Assembly: GCF_026342435.1 (NCBI RefSeq)
Contig: NZ_JAPEMT010000005.1
Span: 186,001-250,000, forward strand
Length of the DNA stretch: 64,000 nucleotides
From: Streptomyces sp. NBC_00237
GTDB lineage: Bacteria > Actinomycetota > Actinomycetes > Streptomycetales > Streptomycetaceae
Reading direction: 5' to 3'
The notes under the pieces were generated by a model that searched no databases, had not been told where the DNA came from, and saw only the letters and a program-made list of their open reading frames with translations. Made by a program: the position numbers and the translations under genes. Shown here one piece after another: positions 45,654-54,345 of the stretch. Each line of letters begins with the position of its first letter. Within the stretch, counting starts at the first letter, position 1.

Positions 45654-46322
45654 GTGACGATTCGAGTGGTACTCGCCGACGACCAGGAAATGGTCCGCCG
45701 CGGCATGCGGCGCATCCTTGAGGCCCAGACGGACATCGAGGTGGTCGGCGAGGCCGCCGACGGCGTGGACGCGCTGGCCGAGGTCCGCCGACTGCGCCCC
45801 GACGTCGCCCTGGTGGACGTCCGGATGCCCCGGATGGACGGCCTCGAAGTCACCCGGACCCTCCAGGAGTCCGCGGCCGAACTGCCGGTGAAGGTGGTCA
45901 TCGTGACGACCTTCGACCTCGACGAGTACGTCTACCCGGCACTGCGGCACGGAGCCTCCGGCTTCCTGCTCAAGCGCTCGGGGCCGACCCTGCTCGTCGA
46001 GGCGGTCCGCGCGGCCGTCGCGGGGGAGAGCCTGATCAGCCCGTCCATCACGGTGCGGCTGCTGAAGCACGTCGCCGGCGCGGGCCGGACGCCCGAACGA
46101 ACCGGGCGTCCGGCCGTGGTCGAACCGCTCACCAAGCGGGAGACCGAGATCGCGGCCAAGGTCGCCGAAGGGCTGACCAACGCCGACATCGCGGGCGAGA
46201 TGTTCATCTCCGCGGGCACCGTCAAGACCCATGTCGCCGCCGTCCAGCGCAAGTTGGGCGTACGCAACCGGGTCGGCATCGCCGTCCGGGCCTGGGAGAT
46301 GGGCTACGCGAACGCCGGTTAG
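45654..46322 (+). CDS. Response regulator, NarL/LuxR family
   Basis: 222 aa from GTG 45654. Receiver domain: ADD at 8-10, phosphoacceptor Asp55 in LVDVRMPRMDG, Lys in FLLKRSG. The LuxR helix-turn-helix runs LTKRETEIAAKVAEGLTNAD to GTVKTHVAAVQRKLGVRNR. The likely kinase partner is at 47,718, with an acyltransferase gene between them. It is placed to control the NRPS cluster or the transporter downstream. Confidence 0.93.
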   Translation: MTIRVVLADDQEMVRRGMRRILEAQTDIEVVGEAADGVDALAEVRRLRPDVALVDVRMPRMDGLEVTRTLQESAAELPVKVVIVTTFDLDEYVYPALRHGASGFLLKRSGPTLLVEAVRAAVAGESLISPSITVRLLKHVAGAGRTPERTGRPAVVEPLTKRETEIAAKVAEGLTNADIAGEMFISAGTVKTHVAAVQRKLGVRNRVGIAVRAWEMGYANAG

Positions 46323-46555
46323 CAGCCTCGCCCGGCACTCCACCAACACCCGTACCAGCCAAGGAATCTGAGTTACCGTCACGCCTTCGGTGTGCCCCGA
46401 AGTCCGCGTGGCGAAGCACCGCACCCCCACCGTCGGACCGCGCCGCCGGGCGCCCCCGCACGCCCTCGGTGAACGGTCCGTCACGCCCCGGTGCGGGTCC
46501 CGTCCGGATCCCACCCGCCCGCCCCCTCCGTTCAAACCTGTCCGAAAGAGACATC

Positions 46556-47713
46556 ATGGCCATCGCTCTCGGCGAGAAACGACCACAACTCCACTCCCTG
46601 ACCGGTCTGCGCGCCCTCGGCATGCTGCTGGTCTTCGTCGTCCACGGCTCCTTCGAGATCGTCTTCAGCGACGACACGATCGGGCTCGCCTACCTCGAAG
46701 GCGTCGGCACCTCCGGCCAGACGGCCGTCACGTACTTCTTCATCCTCACCGGCTTCGTGCTCACCTGGTCCTGGAACAAGAAGGAGTCGCTGCGCGCCTT
46801 CTGGCGGCGGCGCGCGGTGCGCGTCTTCCCCAACCACGTCACCGCCCTCGCCTTCGCGGTGGTCCTCATCATCGCGCTGGGCGCCCTGCCCGACTTCCTC
46901 CCCCTGCTGGCCAACCTCTTCCTGGTCCAGTCCTGGTTCCCCGACCCGGCCTTCCAGGAGGCGGGCAACAGCGCCACCTGGTCGCTCGCCGTCGACATCG
47001 GCTTCTACGCGCTCTTCCCGTTCCTGCTGCCCCTGGTCAAGCGGATCCGCTCGCAGTACCTGTGGTACGTGGTCGGCGCCGTGGCCGTCGTCATCGCCCT
47101 CATACCGGTGGTCGCGAACACCTTCCTGCCCGCCACCCCCGAGTCACCGCTGTGGCAGACCTCCGAGAGCCGCTACTGGTTCGTCTACTTCTTCCCGCTC
47201 TCGCGCATGCTCGAATGCCTCCTCGGGATGCTGGTCGCCCGCATCCTGATCACCGGGCGCTGGATCGGACTGCGTCCGCTGCCCGCCGCCCTGATCCTGG
47301 TGGCCGCCTACGTCGCCGCGCAGCAGGTGCCCTTCCTCTACCGGTACGCCGCCATCACCGCCGTACCCGTCGCGCTGCTCACCGCCGCCCTGGCGACGAT
47401 GGACGTCGAGGGGCGCAAGAGCTGGCTGAACAGCAAGGCCCTCGTGCGACTCGGCGAACTCTCCTTCGCCTTCTACCTGTTGCACGGTCCGATCCTCAAG
47501 TACGGACACCTCATGTTCGGCACCGTCATGGACGGCGGCATCCCGGAGGGGCGCACCTGGGAGGTCCCCGGAGCGCTCGCCTTCCTGGTCGGGATGTTCG
47601 CGGTGTCCCTGGTGCTGGCCTGGCTCATGAACGTCTTCGTCGAGCAGAAGGCCGTACGCCTGTGGTCGCGTCGCAAGACCCCGGCGGCCCCGCGCGTCAA
47701 GGTCGCCGCCTAG
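46556..47713 (+). CDS. Acyltransferase 3 family membrane O-acyltransferase
   Basis: 385 aa, about ten hydrophobic helices, OafA/YrhL-like. Hallmarks are LTGLRALGMLLVFVVHG at the start, SWFPDPAFQEAGNSATWSLA in the middle and LGELSFAFYLLHGP near the end. These enzymes move acyl groups from CoA onto sugars or peptides at the membrane. In the mannopeptimycin pathway a protein of this family esterifies the outer mannose with isovaleryl. A similar decoration of this product is plausible. I prefer ATG 46556 (AAGAG upstream) to longer starts. It sits between a response regulator and its probable kinase. Confidence 0.87.
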   Translation: MAIALGEKRPQLHSLTGLRALGMLLVFVVHGSFEIVFSDDTIGLAYLEGVGTSGQTAVTYFFILTGFVLTWSWNKKESLRAFWRRRAVRVFPNHVTALAFAVVLIIALGALPDFLPLLANLFLVQSWFPDPAFQEAGNSATWSLAVDIGFYALFPFLLPLVKRIRSQYLWYVVGAVAVVIALIPVVANTFLPATPESPLWQTSESRYWFVYFFPLSRMLECLLGMLVARILITGRWIGLRPLPAALILVAAYVAAQQVPFLYRYAAITAVPVALLTAALATMDVEGRKSWLNSKALVRLGELSFAFYLLHGPILKYGHLMFGTVMDGGIPEGRTWEVPGALAFLVGMFAVSLVLAWLMNVFVEQKAVRLWSRRKTPAAPRVKVAA

Positions 47714-47717
47714 GCTC

Positions 47718-48953
47718 ATGCAGATGATGACAGGTAATCAGCAGATGGGCCGCATGCGGCAGTTGTGGTGCGGAGCGAGCGTGGTCCTCCTCGGGTTCCC
47801 GGCCCTCCTCGGGCCGCCCGCGGCGTACCTCCTCGCGGTCACCGCCGTCGTCGCCGTGCTCGTGGTACTGCTGCCCCTGCCACTCGGAAGGATCACCCTG
47901 CCGGTGGCCGCCCTCGCGGCCACCGGCCTGTCCGTGGTCACCGACGTGGCCTACGGCGGGCAGCAGGGGCTCACCCTCCTGTGGATGCCCTTCGAGTTCA
48001 CCGCGCTCCTGGTGCTCACCGGACGGCTGATCCGGCGCGTGCGCCGGTACGCCGCCCCGCTGGCGGCGGCCGTGGCACTGGCCACCGTCGCGCTCCCGCT
48101 GCGCTTCACCGTGCGCAACCCGGAGTCGGGGGCCAACGGCTCCCTCGTCATGGTCGTGATCACGCTGGTGCCGGTGGCCTGCGCGGTCGCCGTCGGCGGC
48201 TACCTGCGGTCGGTCGACGAACGCAGGCGGCGCGCCGTGCTCCGGGCCCGCAGGGAACAGCGCCTCGACATGGCCCGAGTGCTGCACGACTTCGTCGCGC
48301 ACGAGCTGACCGGCATGGTCCTGGAGGTCCAGGCGGCCCAGGCGTCCCCGTACGAACCCGATCAAATGGCCTTGTTCCTGGGCCGGTTGGAGGAGTCCGG
48401 GCTGCGCGCCCTGGACCAGCTGGACCGCGCCCTGGACACCCTGCGCCAGCCGGAGGAGCACCCGGGCGCGACGCCTGAGGTCGGCGAGCAGATCCCCCCG
48501 GGACAGTACGAGGACGCCGAGGAGCCCGCCCACGTGCCCACCCTGGTGCGCGGGCTTTCCGACCTGCCCGACCTCGTCACCCGCTTCGCCGAGTCCAGCT
48601 CCCTCCCCGCGAAGCTGGACCTGGACGCGGAACTGACCGGCACCCTGCGCCGCGAGAGCGACGAAGTCGCGTACGGAATGGTCATCGAGGCCCTCACCAA
48701 CGTGCGTCGGCACGCCCCCTCGGCCACCTCCGTGACCGTCTCCGCCCAGCCCGAAGGCGACGACCGCGTGCGCGTCAGCGTCACCGACCACGGCGGTGGC
48801 CGGGAGGGCGCGTCCGGCGCCCTGCTGAAGGACCGTCAGGGCGGCGGCACCGGACTGGTGGGCCTGCGCGAGCGGTTCACCGTACTGGGCGGAGAACTGA
48901 CGGCCGGACCGTGCGAGGACGGCTGGCGCGTGACCGGAACCCTGCCCCGCTGA
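47718..48953 (+). CDS. Sensor histidine kinase, HisKA_3 type
   Basis: 411 aa. About five hydrophobic helices (15-165), then the dimerisation box MARVLHDFVAHELTGMVLEV with His190. The N box is VIEALTNVRRHAPSA and the G box GGGTGLVGLRERF. A Glu/Pro-rich insertion (about 235-270) separates dimerisation and ATPase domains. It starts 5 bases after the acyltransferase stop and pairs with the response regulator at 45,654. The signal is unknown. Confidence 0.92.
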   Translation: MQMMTGNQQMGRMRQLWCGASVVLLGFPALLGPPAAYLLAVTAVVAVLVVLLPLPLGRITLPVAALAATGLSVVTDVAYGGQQGLTLLWMPFEFTALLVLTGRLIRRVRRYAAPLAAAVALATVALPLRFTVRNPESGANGSLVMVVITLVPVACAVAVGGYLRSVDERRRRAVLRARREQRLDMARVLHDFVAHELTGMVLEVQAAQASPYEPDQMALFLGRLEESGLRALDQLDRALDTLRQPEEHPGATPEVGEQIPPGQYEDAEEPAHVPTLVRGLSDLPDLVTRFAESSSLPAKLDLDAELTGTLRRESDEVAYGMVIEALTNVRRHAPSATSVTVSAQPEGDDRVRVSVTDHGGGREGASGALLKDRQGGGTGLVGLRERFTVLGGELTAGPCEDGWRVTGTLPR

Positions 48954-48956
48954 CCC

Positions 48957-49061
48957 ACCGGGTCGCCACCGCAACTCCGCACCACTGACGTACCGGGTCG
49001 CCACCGGAACTCCGTACCACTGACGTACCGGATCGCGACCGGAACTCCGCACCACTGACGC
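48957..49061. repeat. Three 35-bp tandem repeats downstream of the kinase gene
   Basis: Three consecutive 35-bp units start at 48957, 48992 and 49027; each begins ACCGG and ends CCACTGACG. Neighbouring units differ at only a few positions. They start 4 bases after the kinase stop and lie before the lipoprotein gene. No ORF, hairpin or obvious promoter runs through them. Confidence 0.9.
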
Positions 49062-49230
49062 ATGGACGTGCGAGGGATCCGCAGGGACGGACCTGCGGAT
49101 CTCTACCAAACGGCAGATGTGCGGATGTCGCCGAACGACGAATCTAGAACCCATCGAGCCCCGCCGCATTCTCGCCGAACGCGGCAACTCCCCAACCAGC
49201 CCCCCACCTTCACCACCCCGGAGACACCCC

Positions 49231-49704
49231 ATGGACCTCAAGCCCCTCGCCCGCACCCGGAACGCAGTCGCGGGAGCCGTCGTACTCGCCGCCGTCGTCG
49301 GTCTGACCGGCTGCGCCAGCGCCAAGGACGCGGACCCCGAGACGAAGACCTTCGCGTACAAGGGCAAGACCGTGAACGTGAAGTCGCACGGCATCCCGAC
49401 CGACCTCGTCGCCACCGACCGCGACGACATCCTGGTGACGCGGTGGTTCGACGTCGGTGCGGGCGCCGACGAGGAGAGCAGCTGGGAGCTGAAGGAGGAC
49501 GTCCTGGACCTGGTCGCCAAGTGCAGCAAGCTCGCCAACTGCGACGTGCGCTACAAGGTCGAGGTGCCCAAGGAGATGAAGGTCCTGCGCAACGGGAAGG
49601 CGACGGACCTCAAGGGCGAGAAGGGCGACAAGGAGAAGGGCACCAAGGACAAGTCCGCACCCCCTGCCGGTGCCGTCTCGGCCGCCGTCCGGAACCTGGC
49701 GTAG
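49231..49704 (+). CDS. Putative lipoprotein, unknown function
   Basis: 157 aa with a lipoprotein signal: basic MDLKPLARTR, hydrophobic stretch and lipobox VGLTGC, with Cys28 as the modified residue. The mature part is charged, contains NCDVRYKVEVP and ends in a Lys/Gly/Asp-rich low-complexity stretch (GEKGDKEKGTKDK). I recognise no family. The gene is 14 bases before the ABC ATPase gene and is likely co-expressed, perhaps as a sensor or accessory protein of that transporter. GGAG lies 9 bases before the ATG. Confidence 0.8.
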   Translation: MDLKPLARTRNAVAGAVVLAAVVGLTGCASAKDADPETKTFAYKGKTVNVKSHGIPTDLVATDRDDILVTRWFDVGAGADEESSWELKEDVLDLVAKCSKLANCDVRYKVEVPKEMKVLRNGKATDLKGEKGDKEKGTKDKSAPPAGAVSAAVRNLA

Positions 49705-49718
49705 GGGAGCGGAACGAC

Positions 49719-50627
49719 ATGCTGGAACTCATCGACATCACCAAGGACTACCGGGGCGGCAAGCGTGCCGTCGACAACATGACCATGCGCATGGAGCGCG
49801 GCATGCTCGGTCTGCTGGGCCCCAACGGGGCGGGCAAGTCGTCCCTGATGCGGATCGCCTCGACCGTCACCCGCCCCACCAGCGGCCAGGTCCTCTTCCA
49901 GGGCACCGACGTGGTGGCCAAGCCGGACGTGCTGCGCCGCGCTCTCGGCTACCTCCCGCAGGACTTCGGCGTCTACCCGAACCTCACCTCCCGCGAGTTC
50001 CTCGGCTACCTCGCCGCCGCCAAGGGCCTCTCGGCCCGCTCCTCCAAGGCCCGTATCGACGAACTGCTCGAACTGGTCAACCTCACCGAGGCCGTCAAGC
50101 GCCCCCTCGGCAAGTACTCGGGCGGCATGATGCGCCGCGTCGGCATCGCGCAGGCGCTGCTCGCCGACCCGCAGGTGATCATCGTGGACGAGCCCACGGC
50201 GGGCCTCGACCCCGAGGAGCGGGTCCGCTTCCGCAACCTCCTCAGCGACCTGGCCGCCGACCGGGTGGTCATGCTCTCCACCCACATCGTCTCCGACGTC
50301 GAGTCCGTCGCCTCCGACATCGCCGTCGTCGCCCAGGGGCGGCTGCTGCGCCGGGGCACCCCCGAGCAGCTGATCGCGGCCATCGAGGGCTGGGTCTGGG
50401 AGGTCATGGTCGACGCCGCCGAACTGCCGGTGCTCCAGAAGCGCCACCTCGTCAGCCGGATGGTGCGCACCAGCAGCGGCGTACGGGTGCGCCTGCTCAC
50501 GCACCTCGCGCCGTACGCCACGGCCCAGCAGGTGGCACCGGACCTGGAGGACGCCTACCTGGCCGCCGTGAACAACGTCGGCGCCGGGGCTGCCCAGCAG
50601 CGCATGACCAGTGCCGGAGGGCGGTAG
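49719..50627 (+). CDS. ABC transporter ATP-binding protein
   Basis: 302 aa. Walker A is GPNGAGKSSL, Q loop LPQDFGVYP, signature YSGGMMRRVGIAQAL, and Walker B VIIVDEPTAGLD; the His switch is STHIVSD. It is of the drug/antibiotic exporter (ABC-2) group. A GGGGAG precedes the ATG. It forms an operon with the lipoprotein before it and the permease after it. It may add immunity or export to the peptide cluster, but housekeeping use is equally possible. Confidence 0.93.
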   Translation: MLELIDITKDYRGGKRAVDNMTMRMERGMLGLLGPNGAGKSSLMRIASTVTRPTSGQVLFQGTDVVAKPDVLRRALGYLPQDFGVYPNLTSREFLGYLAAAKGLSARSSKARIDELLELVNLTEAVKRPLGKYSGGMMRRVGIAQALLADPQVIIVDEPTAGLDPEERVRFRNLLSDLAADRVVMLSTHIVSDVESVASDIAVVAQGRLLRRGTPEQLIAAIEGWVWEVMVDAAELPVLQKRHLVSRMVRTSSGVRVRLLTHLAPYATAQQVAPDLEDAYLAAVNNVGAGAAQQRMTSAGGR

Positions 50628-50629
50628 CC

Positions 50630-52279
50630 GTGCGGACCCTCTACAGGCTCGTCGTCGGCGACTTCTGGGACCGGGTGCGCCGCCCGGCGTACGCCGCGAT
50701 CCTCCTCGCGGCGGTCGGACTCGGCTACCTCGCGACCCCCGCCCGCGAGGCGGGCTGGGTCGTCATGCAGGTCGGTGAGTACCGGGGCACGTACAACAGC
50801 GCGTACATCGGCATGGTGGTGGCCCTCGCCGGATCGGTGTGGCTCTCCCTCGGCGGCTTCTACGTCGTCCGCAACGCCATCTCCCGCGACGAGGCCACCG
50901 GCGTCGGCCGCCTCCTCGCCTCCACCCCCCTCAAGAACCACCTCTACCTCGCGTCCAAGTTCCTGAGCAGCGTCCTGGTCCTGGCCTCGATGCTGGGCGT
51001 GCTGGCGCTGACCGCCGTGGTCATGCAGCTGTCCCGGGGCGAGACGATGGCCGTCAACCCCGTCGAACTGCTCAAGCCGTTCCTCTTCATCGCGCTGCCG
51101 CTGATGGTGTTCACGGCGGCGGCGGCCCTCCTCTTCGAGGCCGTACCGCTGCTGCGGGCCGGACTCGGGAACATCCTCTGGTTCTTCATCTGGGCCTTCA
51201 TCGCGATCGGCGGACAGTCCCCGAACGCGCCGCTCGGCGGGATCGGCGTGCACCAGGTGGTGCAGTCGCTCAGTACGTCGCTGAAGGCGCAAGGCATCGA
51301 CCCGACGCAGGTCGGCGAGTTCAGCCTCGGTCTGACCCTGGTCGACAAGCCGCTGAAGACCTTCGACTGGAGCGGCTTCGAGCTGACCGGCGACTACCTC
51401 CTCACCCGGCTCGTCCTCGTCCTGATCGGGGTGGCGCTCGCCATGGTGCCGGTGCTGTGGTTCCCGCGCTTCGACCCCTCGCGGGGGCGTGCGGCCAAGG
51501 ACACGGCGGCGACGCAGGCCGCCGGTGAGGGTCCCGCCGGGGCACCCGGTGCCGTTGCCGCTCCCGGTTTCCCCGCCGCTCCCGGTTTCCCCGCCGTACT
51601 GCGCGAAGAGCACGAGTCCGGCACGAAGACCTTCGGCGGTGTGCCGAAGGCCCAGGTCAAGCTGGGCAACTCCGCGGTGCGGCTGCTCGTCGGCGAGGTG
51701 AGGATCCTGATCCAGGGGATTCCACTGTGGTGGTGGGGCGGTGTGCTGACGCTCGCGCTCGTCGCGCAGATGGTCACCCCGGCCACCGGAGTCTCCCGCT
51801 TCCTGCTGCCGCTGGCCTGGATCTGGCCGGTGCTGATCTGGTCGCGGCTGGGCACGCAGCGGCACGAGTCCGGGGTGGAGGCCATCCTCGGGGCGTACCC
51901 GACGACCCACCGCCGGGTGCTCGCCGAATGGGCGGCGGGCTTCCTGCTGACCGCCGTCGCGGGCATCGGACCCGCCGTCCGGATGGCGACCGGGGCGGAC
52001 ACGGTGGGCCTCTTCCACTGGGTCCTCGGCGCGCTGTTCATCCCCTCGCTGGCACTGCTCCTCGGCACGCTGAGCCGCACGCACCGCCTCTTCCAGGCCC
52101 TGTACCTGCCCCTGTGGTACGGAACGGTCAACGGCATCACCCCGCTGGACTTCATGGGCGCGCTGCGCACCGACGACGGAACGCCCGTGGGCATGTCACC
52201 CGGGTTCCTGATCGGCAGCTCGGCCGTGATGCTCGCCCTCGTCTTCGCGGCGGGCAAGGCACGGCGCGCGGTGAGCTAG
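50630..52279 (+). CDS. ABC-2 type transporter permease, fused double-length
   Basis: 549 aa from GTG 50630, two bases after the ATPase stop. Two membrane halves, each with several helices, are joined by a soluble linker (about 280-345) rich in Gly/Ala/Pro. Part of that linker (APGFPAAPGFPA) comes from an 18-bp DNA repeat near 51,560-51,595. A single fused permease of this length can work with one ATPase pair. The substrate is unknown. It is the last gene that could belong to the biosynthetic region. Confidence 0.88.
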   Translation: MRTLYRLVVGDFWDRVRRPAYAAILLAAVGLGYLATPAREAGWVVMQVGEYRGTYNSAYIGMVVALAGSVWLSLGGFYVVRNAISRDEATGVGRLLASTPLKNHLYLASKFLSSVLVLASMLGVLALTAVVMQLSRGETMAVNPVELLKPFLFIALPLMVFTAAAALLFEAVPLLRAGLGNILWFFIWAFIAIGGQSPNAPLGGIGVHQVVQSLSTSLKAQGIDPTQVGEFSLGLTLVDKPLKTFDWSGFELTGDYLLTRLVLVLIGVALAMVPVLWFPRFDPSRGRAAKDTAATQAAGEGPAGAPGAVAAPGFPAAPGFPAVLREEHESGTKTFGGVPKAQVKLGNSAVRLLVGEVRILIQGIPLWWWGGVLTLALVAQMVTPATGVSRFLLPLAWIWPVLIWSRLGTQRHESGVEAILGAYPTTHRRVLAEWAAGFLLTAVAGIGPAVRMATGADTVGLFHWVLGALFIPSLALLLGTLSRTHRLFQALYLPLWYGTVNGITPLDFMGALRTDDGTPVGMSPGFLIGSSAVMLALVFAAGKARRAVS

Positions 52280-52421
52280 CGAGAGCGGGCAACGAGCGGC
52301 AGGCCGGCGGAGCCGGGACCACGGACGCCACGTCCACGGTCCGGCGCCCGCCGGCCGCGCCGTTTCCGGGCCCGGCACCCTCCGGTCGGTGCCGGCTCCC
52401 CTCCCGCATAGGGTGGGCACA

Positions 52422-53048
52422 ATGCAGGAGCAGTACCGGACCGTCGCCCACGCGGGCGTGCACGAGACCGAGATCAACCGATCCCGGTTCCTCTGCGCCC
52501 TCGCCCCCGCCGCCACCGAGCAGGAGGCGCAGGACTTCGTCGCCCGCGTCCGCAGGGAACACCCCACCGCCTCGCACAACTGCTACGCGTACGTCGTGGG
52601 GGCGGACGCCGGAATCCAGAAGGCCAGCGACGACGGAGAACCCGGCGGCACGGCGGGCGTCCCGATGCTCCAGATGCTGATGCGCCGCGAGGTGCGGTAC
52701 GCCGTCGCCGTCGTCACCCGTTACTACGGCGGCGTGAAACTCGGCGCGGGCGGTCTGATCAGGGCCTACGGCGGAGTCGTCGGCGAGGCCCTGGACACCC
52801 TCGGCACGATCACCCGCCAGCGCTTCCGGCTCGCCACCGTCACCGTCGACCACCAGCGCGCGGGCAAGCTGGAGAACGACCTGCGGGCCACCGGGCGCTC
52901 CGTGCGCGAGGTGCGGTACGCCGAGGCGGTCACCATCGAGATCGGGCTGCCCGACGCCGACGTGGACGCCTTCCGGGGCTGGCTCGCGGACGCGACCGCC
53001 GGAACGGCCGCCTTCGAGCTCGGCGGCGAGGCGTACGGAGACGTCTGA
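52422..53048 (+). CDS. YigZ/IMPACT family protein
   Basis: 208 aa. The UPF0029/IMPACT N-terminal domain is clear: EINRSRFLCALAPAATEQEA, ASHNCYAYVVG, SDDGEPGGTAG, VVTRYYGGVKLGAGGLIRAY. A C-terminal DUF1949-like ferredoxin-fold domain follows. Bacterial members are linked to translation or proteolysis control, with no settled enzyme function. I chose ATG 52422 because homology begins just after it. Ordinary chromosomal gene. Confidence 0.92.
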   Translation: MQEQYRTVAHAGVHETEINRSRFLCALAPAATEQEAQDFVARVRREHPTASHNCYAYVVGADAGIQKASDDGEPGGTAGVPMLQMLMRREVRYAVAVVTRYYGGVKLGAGGLIRAYGGVVGEALDTLGTITRQRFRLATVTVDHQRAGKLENDLRATGRSVREVRYAEAVTIEIGLPDADVDAFRGWLADATAGTAAFELGGEAYGDV

Positions 53049-53144
53049 GGAGCCCGCAGGACCAGGGGCGCGAGAGGCCGGTGCGCGGGCGGATTCCACC
53101 GTTGCCTCCTTGATTGTCAGACCCTCCCTTTACTCTCGTGAACC

Positions 53145-54311
53145 ATGAGGCTTCTGCATACGTCCGACTGGCACCTCGGCCGGTCCTTCCACCGGGTGGG
53201 ACTGCTCGACGCCCAGGCCGCGTACCTCGACCACCTGGTGGCGACGGTCCGCGCGCACGAGGTGGACGCCGTGCTGGTCGCGGGGGACGTGTACGACCGC
53301 GCGGTGCCGCCGCTCGCCGCCGTGGAACTCTTCGACCGGGCCCTGCACCGCCTCGCCGAGGAGAACGTGCCGACGGTGATGATCTCCGGCAACCACGACT
53401 CCGCGCGCCGCCTGGGCGTCGGCGCGGGCCTCATCGAGCGGGCGGGCATCCACCTGCGCACCGACCCCGCCGGGTGCGCCACCCCCGTCGTGCTGTCCGA
53501 CGCGCACGGCGACGTCGCCCTCTACGGGCTGCCCTACCTGGAGCCCGCTCTCGTACGGGACGAACTGGGCGCGGCGAAGGCCCGGCACGAGGACGTCCTC
53601 GCCGCCGCGATGGACAAGGTCCGCGCCGACCTCGCCACCCGCCCCGGAGGCACCCGCTCCGTCGTCCTCGCACACGCCTTCGTCGCGGGCGGCGAGCCCA
53701 GCGACAGCGAACGCGACATCACGGTGGGCGGTGTCGCCGCCGTCCCCGCCGGGGTCTTCGCGGGCGTCGACTACGTCGCCCTCGGCCATCTGCACGGCGC
53801 GCAGACGGTGAACGAGCGGGTCCGCTACTCGGGCTCGCCGCTCGCCTACTCCTTCTCCGAGGTCAACCACCGCAAGACGATGTGGCTGATCGACCTCGGC
53901 CCCGGCGGGGAGATCGCAGCCGAGCGGCTCGACTGCCCGGTGCCCCGGCCGCTCGCCCGCCTGCGGGGCCCCCTGGAGGACCTCCTCGACGACCCCGCCC
54001 TCGCCCGGCACGAGGCCGCCTGGGTCGAGGCCACCCTCACCGACCCGGTCCGGCCCGAGGACCCGATGGCCCGGCTCTGCGCGCGCTTCCCGCACACGGT
54101 GAGCCTCGTCTTCGACCCGGACCGGGGGCCCGAGGGCGAACACGTCTCGTACGCGCAGCGGCTCAAGGGCCGCGACGACCAGCAGATCGCGGAGGACTTC
54201 GTGGCGCACGTACGCGGCGGCAGCGGACCCGACGGACGGGAACGGGCGGTGCTCCAGGGCGCGTTCGACGACGTCCGCGTCGACGAGACGGTCCGCGAGG
54301 TGGCCCGGTGA
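53145..54311 (+). CDS. sbcD: Exonuclease subunit SbcD
   Basis: 388 aa metallophosphoesterase. Motifs: LHTSDWHLGRSF (Asp8, His10), AGDVYDRAVPP, SGNHDSARRL, LAHAFV, and LGHLHGAQ. It is the Mre11-like nuclease of the SbcCD complex, which opens DNA hairpins and trims ends. It precedes sbcC by 34 bases and is certainly co-expressed with it. Confidence 0.96.
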   Translation: MRLLHTSDWHLGRSFHRVGLLDAQAAYLDHLVATVRAHEVDAVLVAGDVYDRAVPPLAAVELFDRALHRLAEENVPTVMISGNHDSARRLGVGAGLIERAGIHLRTDPAGCATPVVLSDAHGDVALYGLPYLEPALVRDELGAAKARHEDVLAAAMDKVRADLATRPGGTRSVVLAHAFVAGGEPSDSERDITVGGVAAVPAGVFAGVDYVALGHLHGAQTVNERVRYSGSPLAYSFSEVNHRKTMWLIDLGPGGEIAAERLDCPVPRPLARLRGPLEDLLDDPALARHEAAWVEATLTDPVRPEDPMARLCARFPHTVSLVFDPDRGPEGEHVSYAQRLKGRDDQQIAEDFVAHVRGGSGPDGRERAVLQGAFDDVRVDETVREVAR

Positions 54312-54345
54312 TCGCGTACGCCGCGACCGCGCGCGAGGTGACCCG

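Noticed and set aside
48957..49061. CRISPR array
   Set aside because: The 35-bp units are directly adjacent with no unique spacers, and there are no cas genes in the window.
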